DNA of 16,607 nucleotides from assembly GCA_964646515.1 (NCBI GenBank), contig CAZYES010000019.1, forward strand, positions 1-16,607, written 5' to 3'. This document shows positions 7,375 through 13,167 of the stretch, one piece after another; the first letter of the stretch is position 1, and each line of letters opens with the position of its first letter. Below the pieces are notes generated by a model. It did no database searches and had not been told where the DNA came from. It saw only the letters and a program-made list of their open reading frames with translations. The DNA comes from C7867-002 sp964646515. Lineage in GTDB: Bacteria > Patescibacteriota > Minisyncoccia > Phycocordibacterales > PALSA-1337. The position numbers and the translations under genes are program-made.

Positions 7375-7974
7375 ATGCAAGACATTACTTCAGATACGAT
7401 TTTTCTTAAAGGTAATTATTCTTCTTCGTGGTTTCAGTCATTATTTGATTGGATAGTGGGACTTTTACCGATCCTCGGATCGATAGTCGGACATATCTTG
7501 GGCATTCTCATCGCTATCTCTATACCATTATCACTGTTTTTCTTTATTGTTATGATATATTGTGTTGAACGTTTGAAAGTTCTTCGCAAGAAAGAAGCGG
7601 AGATTTATGATCTGAAGGTTGAACCGGCTTTTGAAGTGATTGGCGCTGATAATGTCGCCTTGTCTGGTCGTTGGAATAGAGCCACGAAACTTATAGATTC
7701 CACGAATCCCAACGATTGGAAGCAAGCTATTATTGAAGCGGATGTTATCCTCGATGATCTTTTGACCAAGCTTGGTTATCACGGTTTGAGTGTCGGTGAC
7801 AAGTTGAAAAGAGTGGAGAAAGGAGATATGAAATCTCTAGACGAGGCGTGGGAAGCTCATAAAGTCAGAAATGAAATCGCCCACGCCGGATTGGATTTCA
7901 AACTGGATCATCATGTGGCAAAGCATACCATTCACATGTATCAGAAAGTCTTTGAGGAATTTTATTACATATAG
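7375..7974 (+). CDS. Membrane-anchored protein with a HEPN-like domain
   Basis: A 199-residue protein of unproven function. Residues about 22-64 form a strongly hydrophobic segment long enough for two membrane passes (WIVGLLPILGSIVGHILG and ISIPLSLFFFIVMIYCV), followed by a charged linker and a soluble helical domain to the C-terminus. In that domain a helix with WKQAIIEADVILDDLL is followed by HKVRNEIAHAG, in which R165-N-E-I-A-H170 fits the Rx4-6H motif of HEPN proteins, many of which are RNases or nucleotide-binding partners in toxin or stress systems. The final helix is AKHTIHMYQKVFEEFYYI. I recall similar proteins as common in Parcubacteria, but cannot verify that here. Topology would place the HEPN-like part in the cytoplasm if the N-terminus is inside with two passes. 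It has its own leaderless promoter and converges on the - strand gene 10 bases downstream. Nuclease activity is a hypothesis only. Confidence 0.75.
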   Translation: MQDITSDTIFLKGNYSSSWFQSLFDWIVGLLPILGSIVGHILGILIAISIPLSLFFFIVMIYCVERLKVLRKKEAEIYDLKVEPAFEVIGADNVALSGRWNRATKLIDSTNPNDWKQAIIEADVILDDLLTKLGYHGLSVGDKLKRVEKGDMKSLDEAWEAHKVRNEIAHAGLDFKLDHHVAKHTIHMYQKVFEEFYYI

Positions 7975-7984
7975 TACAAAGCAT

Positions 7985-8185
7985 CTATTTATTGCCAAGA
8001 TATTTGCTAGCCACGCTGAGGGCAAAAGATGGAAGGATGATAAAAACACAGGCCATAAGAAGTCTCATGAAGATCTGATTTACTGGGGCATTGTCGTTTG
8101 GCCCCCCGAACAAAACCAGACAAATACCAACAATGCCAAAAGCGACTGAGGCATATATGAAGATACGTGTTGAGACTTTTTCCAT
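7985..8185 (-). CDS. Small two-helix membrane protein, unknown function
   Basis: A 66-residue protein with two hydrophobic helices (FIYASVAFGIVGICLVLFGG and FMRLLMACVFIILPSFALSVA) joined by a short polar loop, PNDNAPVNQ. The open frame extends up to 8272, but the ATG at 8185 is favoured: an extended -10 lies immediately before it, and the upstream 29 residues are basic, low in hydrophobicity and unlike a membrane protein start. I do not recognise a named family. Conserved-looking loop residues and the regular helices argue for a real gene. It converges with the HEPN-like gene and follows the SRPBCC gene in the same direction. Confidence 0.65.
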   Translation of the reverse strand: MEKVSTRIFIYASVAFGIVGICLVLFGGPNDNAPVNQIFMRLLMACVFIILPSFALSVASKYLGNK

Positions 8186-8191
8186 GAGATA

Positions 8192-8200
8192 AGTATAACA
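8192..8200 (-). promoter_or_regulatory. Extended -10 promoter, predicted leaderless, for the 66-residue membrane protein
   Basis: Reading on the - strand, TGTTATACT ends 7 bases before the ATG at 8185. This matches the geometry of the other sites and would lie inside the coding region if the longer frame were used, so it decides the start. Confidence 0.6.
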
Positions 8201-8283
8201 TGATTTTGGTAATAGTGGTTTAGCTCTTTGTCTCGGCTCCGTATAATGAACATGTTCGTAACTCATAGCCAATATAAACCTGT

Positions 8284-8727
8284 TTATTTCTCTACTATTT
8301 TTCGTAATTTATCAATAAAGGCTCGTTTCCAAGACCACATGGCAAACCATTTTATCAAAAGTGTCCCCATAACTCGCAGTATTGGGCGGTGAATTTCAAT
8401 TTCATATGTATAGTTGATTCTGGTACCGCCTTCAACATTTTCCATCAAAAACTCTTCATAACCAGAAGTGCCGAAGGACGACTCGTTTTTGGACTTAAAG
8501 CCAATATTTGGTAGAAGTTCTGTTTGCATTTTTACATCAAAAACCTTTCCGAAAGATTTAACCCGTGCGTCTATTTTTTGATGATTACCCTGTTTTTCAG
8601 TTATGTGTACCGACTCGGCAATAGTAGGAAAATATTCTGGTATATTTTCAAAGTCAGAAATTATCTTATAAATTTCTTCTTTTGATGCCTTAATCACCCA
8701 AGAACCTTTTAGGCGTAGGTGCTTCAT
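8284..8727 (-). CDS. SRPBCC (START/Bet v1-like) family protein
   Basis: A 147-residue protein with the layout of the polyketide cyclase/COQ10-like branch of the SRPBCC fold: an opening strand (LKGSWVIKASKEEIYKIISD), the turn FENIPEYFPTI, a series of beta-strands forming a hydrophobic cavity (SSFGTSGYEEFLMENV, GTRINYTYEIEIHRP) and a long C-terminal amphipathic helix (FAMWSWKRAFIDKLRKIVEK). Such proteins bind lipids or other hydrophobic ligands; nothing here identifies the ligand. No signal peptide is seen, so it should be cytoplasmic. It has its own promoter and reads toward the 66-residue membrane protein. Family assignment is good, biochemical role unknown. Confidence 0.85.
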   Translation of the reverse strand: MKHLRLKGSWVIKASKEEIYKIISDFENIPEYFPTIAESVHITEKQGNHQKIDARVKSFGKVFDVKMQTELLPNIGFKSKNESSFGTSGYEEFLMENVEGGTRINYTYEIEIHRPILRVMGTLLIKWFAMWSWKRAFIDKLRKIVEK

Positions 8728-8733
8728 AAAAGA

Positions 8734-8742
8734 ATTATAACA
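8734..8742 (-). promoter_or_regulatory. Extended -10 promoter, predicted leaderless, for the SRPBCC gene
   Basis: On the - strand TGTTATAAT ends 7 bases before the ATG at 8727, identical in sequence to the sites before the pilin operon and the HEPN-like gene. No good -35 is apparent. Confidence 0.68.
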
Positions 8743-8836
8743 AATATTAGTTTTGAGCCCTATCGGAGTAACAAAAATAGCCTGAATACAGGGCTGTTTT
8801 TTGATGGCTCATGTAGCAGGACGCGTTTCGAACCTT

Positions 8837-8846
8837 GGGGGGGGGG
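8837..8846. repeat. Run of ten G in a gene-poor gap
   Basis: A G10 homopolymer lies in the 195 bases between the SRPBCC start and the end of the signal peptidase fusion. The bases just before it (GCGTTTCGAACC) resemble, on the - strand, a tRNA T-arm (GGTTCGAA). A 63-codon + strand frame crosses the tract but overlaps the SRPBCC gene and its promoter, and I do not accept it as a gene. Runs of this kind are prone to slippage and to sequencing error. Confidence 0.5.
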
Positions 8847-8922
8847 TAAAGCTATAGGTGATTTAGAGATGATGAAGAGGGAAGTTGAGTATTTGTTATT
8901 GCCCGTGTAGTCATTGTAATGT

Positions 8923-10533
8923 TCACACGTTCAATTTATTGATGAGTGTATTCAGCCGATTTGAAAGTTCAGCATCTTCATAAGTATAATCTGACTGTTC
9001 TTTTGATAACTGAATGTTTGATTCCAGTGTTTCGATAATGCCTCTTACATTATTTATTCGTGTTGTAATTAAAGATATAATCATATCTGTATCATCTTTG
9101 TGGTCATTATAATAAGTATAATTTTGTCGAGTATTTTGCCAGGATGGGAGAATATCTGTCATATTCTCCAGAATTTTTTTCCAATATGAAATATTGAAAT
9201 ATGTGCCAAAGTGTTGAACTATGACTTGTCTTGAGCAGTTTCCTACTTTTTTCTCAACTTCCGAAAGACCAAAATCACTAAAACGTTTGTCAAAATAGTT
9301 ACTCAGCGTACTAGTAGAATCCAATTCATCTCTGGTCAATTCATTTGTTGAAAATCTTCCATTTATGATAGAGAAGGCATAGTTCTTGGGATATGGGTAC
9401 CCAGCTTCTTTCATGCTAGTGTATGTTTGGTCGATCATTTTTTGAGTTGTATCTGTATCCGAAATTATTGAGCCCATTAGATTAGAGGAAGTCTCAAGCC
9501 TTGGGTCATAGCGCATTGCCTGTATGCCTAGCTCAGTTCTTTTTTTGTTAATTGCAGAAAGAAATTCAATTTTATTAATTTTGACTTTGGATGTTTCACT
9601 GGCATCGTTCTTCGTATCTCTCCAATGTTTATCCAAAGTACCGATTTGTTCATTTAAAGACAAAATATATTGAACATTCTTTATGGGAACAAAACCAAAT
9701 TCTCTTGAATCACCACTTGCTGTTCGATTATCTCCCATAACAAATAGCATATTATATGGTACGATGATTTTGTCACACTCTTTCAAAAAAGTACTACCAA
9801 ATGTTGATCTCGCTCTAAATATATAGGGCTCATCCAATAGCACGTCATTCAAATAGACTAGTCCGTCATTTATTCTTAGTGTGTCATTATGAGTAGCTAT
9901 AACCCTCTTGATCATGGTACTAGTTCCGTTTATAGACTCAAATATAACAATATCTTTATGATAAATAGGTTTACCTTGATAATAAATGCGCATCCCAGGA
10001 GTATCACTGACCTGAGTGTAGTCAACAAATTCTTTCCCAAATGTCGGATACATCGAGTTTGATTGACCAGAGACACTAACTTCCATGTAATAATTATTTG
10101 TAATAATTATGTACACTGAGTAATAATAACCAAACCAAATAGGTATAATAACAAATAGTGTTATCAACAAGAGAATAACTTTGCGAATACTTAATATCGG
10201 CCGCAATGGACGAAAGCCCATGAGGATTATCGGGATCGGAAGAAATATTACTAAGATTAGAACCTTAATTACGTAAATTATAATGTTTTCGTTCGGTGAT
10301 TTTATAAAAAGATGTTTGTGCACAAACACTATCGCCGCGCCTATTGAGGATGCAATAAATATGGCTAAACACAAAATATACGAAACCTGATTTGATACCG
10401 GAATATCTGAAGCATTTCTATCTAGAGCCTGCACAGCTGTAAGTTGGTCAGAAAATAATGTAAATATCAGAACAATAGTTAAAATGGATACAATACATAA
10501 TAATATTAGTACAATATTTTTCGATTTCTTCAT
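8923..10533 (-). CDS. Signal peptidase I fused to a CAP/SCP-like C-terminal region
   Basis: A 536-residue membrane protein, far longer than a usual signal peptidase I. Four hydrophobic helices lie at about residues 7-27, 51-72, 84-106 and 118-145. The S26 peptidase core follows: nucleophile S160 in NSMYPTF, general base K209 in MIKRVIA, KDIVIF at about 193-198, and GDNRTASGDSREFGFVP at 267-283, so the catalytic dyad is complete. From about 318 to 443 the sequence resembles a CAP/SCP domain (FLSAINKKRTELGIQAMRYD, AGYPYP, and NCSRQVIVQHFGTY near its end), though the usual CAP histidine/glutamate cluster is not obvious. A charged helical tail ends the protein. The core would act outside the membrane, cutting signal peptides of exported proteins; the C-terminal part may bind wall or partner proteins. 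The gene looks more AT-rich than its neighbours and abuts repeat-rich DNA, suggesting acquisition. No leaderless-type promoter is seen. The peptidase call is firm, the CAP call moderate. Confidence 0.88.
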   Translation of the reverse strand: MKKSKNIVLILLCIVSILTIVLIFTLFSDQLTAVQALDRNASDIPVSNQVSYILCLAIFIASSIGAAIVFVHKHLFIKSPNENIIIYVIKVLILVIFLPIPIILMGFRPLRPILSIRKVILLLITLFVIIPIWFGYYYSVYIIITNNYYMEVSVSGQSNSMYPTFGKEFVDYTQVSDTPGMRIYYQGKPIYHKDIVIFESINGTSTMIKRVIATHNDTLRINDGLVYLNDVLLDEPYIFRARSTFGSTFLKECDKIIVPYNMLFVMGDNRTASGDSREFGFVPIKNVQYILSLNEQIGTLDKHWRDTKNDASETSKVKINKIEFLSAINKKRTELGIQAMRYDPRLETSSNLMGSIISDTDTTQKMIDQTYTSMKEAGYPYPKNYAFSIINGRFSTNELTRDELDSTSTLSNYFDKRFSDFGLSEVEKKVGNCSRQVIVQHFGTYFNISYWKKILENMTDILPSWQNTRQNYTYYNDHKDDTDMIISLITTRINNVRGIIETLESNIQLSKEQSDYTYEDAELSNRLNTLINKLNV

Positions 10534-10729
10534 ATTACATAAGTTTCGTGCTTACTATGCAAATTAATATTACCATGAATTGGTCGCGTTCAGATAGTTA
10601 AGGAAATGCCATCGTTGTCGTTCGCTACCCACTCATTCGTCCTAGTCACCGGCTCGCGGTTGCTCGCCCCTGATCGAAACATCGTTCGCCGTTCTCATCC
10701 TGACGCGAGCTACGCTTGCTATCTCTACG

Positions 10730-10772
10730 CAATCGGAAAAGACGCACTTTCGTGCGTTAGCTTTTTCGATTG
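10730..10772. repeat. Long hairpin next to repeat copy 1
   Basis: CAATCGGAAAAG (10730-10741) pairs with CTTTTTCGATTG (10761-10772) with one wobble. Between them ACGCAC-TTTC-GTGCGT continues the stem, leaving a 3-base bulge. The result is an almost continuous 18-base-pair hairpin ending where the 184-base repeat begins. A less regular GC-rich stretch rich in CGC/GCG words precedes it from about 10600, with no credible gene between 10534 and 10772. It could be a structured RNA, a terminator-like barrier or part of a palindromic mobile repeat. Confidence 0.6.
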
Positions 10773-10955
10773 CTCCGGAGACAGGATTCGAAGCTTACAG
10801 CTTCAGTACACCCTTCGCATTTTCTCTCCTTCGACTCAGCCTCGACAAGCTCGGCTTCGCTCAGGATCGAAAATATGCTCAAGGTCTTCGAATCCTGCAC
10901 GCGACGCGAGCAGTCGCGTCGCTTCTCGTCGCATTTCGCTTTGCTCAATGCTCCG
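10772..10955 (+). repeat. 184-base interspersed repeat, copy 1
   Basis: Matches 16424-16607 over all 184 bases with a single difference (C at 10813, T at 16465), in the same orientation. It holds two nested palindromes: 12-base inverted repeats CAGGATTCGAAG (10782-10793) and CTTCGAATCCTG (10886-10897), and a perfect 9-base-pair hairpin with loop GCAG at 10901-10922. One + frame and one - frame are open throughout, probably because of composition rather than coding. The true repeat may extend rightward, as copy 2 is cut by the window edge. Confidence 0.95.
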
Positions 10956-10970
10956 AGGATTGAACGAAGT

Positions 10971-11192
10971 CAGAACCTGTGTGTAGAGGATGAGAAAGGG
11001 TATTTTGCGGATTCTTGGGTTTTTGATGGTAATCATGGACTTGGGATAGAACTCACACCACAGAGGACCACAGCAAGCCAGAATACAAATGCACTGAGAG
11101 GTGCCATCGTAGGGGATGTTATAACTGTTTTTGAGGTAAAGGATGACACAATAATCTATATATCTACATTTGAAATGCTCTCTTTTGAATAA
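10971..11192 (+). pseudogene. Possible gene fragment after repeat copy 1
   Basis: The frame that is open through the repeat continues for about 70 codons with protein-like composition (GYFADSWVFDGNHGLGIEL, DVITVFEVKDDTIIYISTFE) and ends at a TAA. No start codon or promoter precedes the non-repeat part, so if coding it is a 3' remnant whose front has been replaced by the repeat. I recognise no family. It could equally be a chance open frame. From 11193 to the end of the glycosyltransferase gene at 11393 I see no gene. Confidence 0.25.
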
Positions 11193-11263
11193 TATACCCA
11201 CACCTTATTACACTATATCTGAATCTAAGAATTTGTGGATTCGATTCAAAGCCGACTCTACGC

Positions 11264-11280
11264 CGTAAATCTGATTTACG
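11264..11280. repeat. 17-base perfect palindrome
   Basis: CGTAAATC-T-GATTTACG is a perfect 8-base-pair inverted repeat around one central base, in the untranslated stretch downstream of the glycosyltransferase gene. No T-run follows on either strand, so it is not a typical terminator. It may be a binding site for a dimeric protein or a leftover of an integrated element. Confidence 0.5.
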
Positions 11281-11392
11281 AACACATACCGGGTGTGATT
11301 TCGTTTATTGATTACAGGATCATGTTGTGGACGAGTTTCGAACTGTGAATTGGTTGGATTTGCTGGCTGGATGTGATGCTACTATAACTTAA

Positions 11393-12574
11393 TTATGGGA
11401 TAGATATTCCCACCATATCCTTCGGCTTGACTGGCAATGATCTTATAATGGTTTCATACAACTTCAAGAGTTTCCTCGCGATAATATTGCTCGAGAACTG
11501 TTTTGATGTTTCCATGGATTGGATAGAAAGTTTCTCTCGCAATATTTTGTCATTCAAGAGCATTTCCACCCTTTCGATCGCCTCTTTCTGAGAATTAACA
11601 AGAAAGCCATTCTCGCCATTTCGAATTATTTCAGGAGCAACACCTACTGGATATACTATCGGAACTAGTCCTTGGGACATACCCTCTATGAGGCTCAGTG
11701 AGAATCCTTCGTAACGGGATGAGATAAATAATATTCCACCACGAAGAGGTCGAAGTAACTCAGGTAATTTATCCTTCTTGGTATTAGCAAAAACTGTATT
11801 GTTCGTGATTTCTGAGCGAAGCCATGCGATTAATTTCTTGTTTGTGGTTATGCAAAATGTCGATTTCTTAACATTCGGGAAATGCTGAAAAAGATGGATA
11901 AGCCGATCAAGACCTTTCAGTTTTAGAGTAAAAGCATCACCACCGAGGCGACCAAGAAAAACCAGACTCGGTTCAGATGCGAATTCTTGCGAATTTGACT
12001 CAAGCCAATAATCTTCGATGGCATTATGAATAAGATGAATCTTACTTTCCTCAACGCCGATAGATAACATTTCCTGGCGCACATGCTCTGATGTTGCAAT
12101 GACTGCGGTAGCTCTGGAAGCTACGTAATCTTCGATATCTGCAATGTCACGCAACGGTCGTCGTGTTTTTATATTTAGCTCGTTTATCACCCCCTTGCTT
12201 TTTAGTTTATACCAAATCTTTTTACAACCATTTTCTAGGTTTCTTGCCATAGGCACAGCTTTGAGAAATCCACGGGTCATCGAACCAAAGTGACTTACAA
12301 CTGGCACTGGATATGCGAGGAACGGTAATGGCGTATATGTTGTACCCTGTATAATGTTATATTTCAAAACCTCTTTTCTTCGTTCAAGGAGCGAATAGAA
12401 AAAGAGTATACTCTTTAGTCCACCAAGATGGGTCGGGGTTTCAACGAGAGTCGTTCTGGGATAAAAGTTTTTAATATCTACTCCAGCATCCTTCAGCTTC
12501 AAGGCCATCAAGTCATTGATGTAGTGAGCACCTGTGCCAAGTTTCTTCTCGTTATGTATAAATGCTATTTTCAT
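11393..12574 (-). CDS. Glycosyltransferase, GT4-like (GT-B fold)
   Basis: A 393-residue cytoplasmic or membrane-associated enzyme. The N-terminal half begins IAFIHNEKKLGTGAHYINDL, an acceptor-side GT-B domain. A linker with AVIATSEHVRQEML and HNAIEDYW is typical of GT4 enzymes. The C-terminal donor domain carries LVFLGRLGG, then the E-x7-E motif (E289 to E297 in YEGFSLSLIEGM) and VAPEIIRNGENGFLV, which in the family contact the nucleotide-sugar. The sugar and acceptor cannot be told. Its ATG overlaps the stop of the DedA-family gene by four bases (ATGA), so translation is probably coupled. Placement after a DedA membrane protein suggests a role in making envelope glycans or glycolipids. Confidence 0.92.
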   Translation of the reverse strand: MKIAFIHNEKKLGTGAHYINDLMALKLKDAGVDIKNFYPRTTLVETPTHLGGLKSILFFYSLLERRKEVLKYNIIQGTTYTPLPFLAYPVPVVSHFGSMTRGFLKAVPMARNLENGCKKIWYKLKSKGVINELNIKTRRPLRDIADIEDYVASRATAVIATSEHVRQEMLSIGVEESKIHLIHNAIEDYWLESNSQEFASEPSLVFLGRLGGDAFTLKLKGLDRLIHLFQHFPNVKKSTFCITTNKKLIAWLRSEITNNTVFANTKKDKLPELLRPLRGGILFISSRYEGFSLSLIEGMSQGLVPIVYPVGVAPEIIRNGENGFLVNSQKEAIERVEMLLNDKILREKLSIQSMETSKQFSSNIIARKLLKLYETIIRSLPVKPKDMVGISIP

Positions 12575-13167
12575 ATATTTGATTCGGTATCAATGATTGC
12601 TTTTTTCAACAGTCTCTTGATGATGCTGCCAATCCCATGTGCTAAAGCGACAAGAAGGATGATAACAATCGCTAATATGAGCTCATATTTCTTTAAGTTT
12701 CCAAAAATAGTCTCTAGTACATCAGCGAGTAGATATCCAGCTCCACCAAAAACTGTAACCCAAGCAACTGCACCAAGTGAGTTCCATAAAAGAAATGTTT
12801 TCATCGGCAATTTAGACATTCCTATACTGAACGGAACTATATGTCTGAAACCATACATAAATCGCATCAAAAAAGACAAAGTCGCAGGTTTTTTACCGAC
12901 CAATGATACTGGCTTACCCATGAATTTTTTAAACCATACCCATTTGTTCAATATCTTCTCTCCCTTATAACGACCTAGAAGAAACCAACTCACATCTCCG
13001 AAGATAGCACCAAGAAATGCCCAGAATACAATCCACGGGAAAGTAAAATAATCTTCGTGAGAAAGAAGACCTGAAAGAAGCATTATACTTTCGCCCTCAA
13101 AGACAGCACCTATAAAAATAGCTGCATATCCATAGGTAGCGATAAGACGAAGAAGTTTATACGGCAT
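12571..13167 (-). CDS. DedA-family (SNARE-associated/VTT) membrane protein
   Basis: A 198-residue polytopic membrane protein of the DedA family, whose members include transporters that return undecaprenyl phosphate or other lipids across the membrane. The key family features are present: acidic E24 in FEGES within the first re-entrant region, GDVSWFLLGRYKG at 57-69, and the arginine pair R102 and R108 in RFMYGFRHIVPFSIGMSKL, spaced six apart as in the characterised Escherichia coli members. A hydrophobic C-terminal helix (LILAIVIILLVALAHGIG) ends the protein. It overlaps the preceding ATPase gene by 11 bases and the following glycosyltransferase by four. A lipid-carrier role serving the glycosyltransferase is an attractive inference, not shown. 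Confidence 0.92.
   Translation of the reverse strand: MPYKLLRLIATYGYAAIFIGAVFEGESIMLLSGLLSHEDYFTFPWIVFWAFLGAIFGDVSWFLLGRYKGEKILNKWVWFKKFMGKPVSLVGKKPATLSFLMRFMYGFRHIVPFSIGMSKLPMKTFLLWNSLGAVAWVTVFGGAGYLLADVLETIFGNLKKYELILAIVIILLVALAHGIGSIIKRLLKKAIIDTESNI

Noticed and set aside
8719..8910. 63-codon + strand open frame across the G10 tract
   Set aside because: It overlaps the SRPBCC start and its promoter on the other strand, has no promoter of its own, and part of it is the T-arm-like and homopolymer sequence.
10757..10948. 63-codon - strand open frame in repeat copy 1 (a related frame lies at 16334-16600)
   Set aside because: Both are the same repeat read on the - strand; the part outside the repeat differs, and the second is antisense to the recombinase remnant.
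10606..10986. 126-codon + strand open frame
   Set aside because: It lies wholly in hairpin-rich and repeat DNA; the product is rich in Ser, Arg and Cys with no domain-like pattern.
11238..11290. tRNA-like words near the palindrome (GATTCGATTC, CCGTAAATCTG)
   Set aside because: No cloverleaf can be built with correct spacing; only isolated words resemble tRNA.
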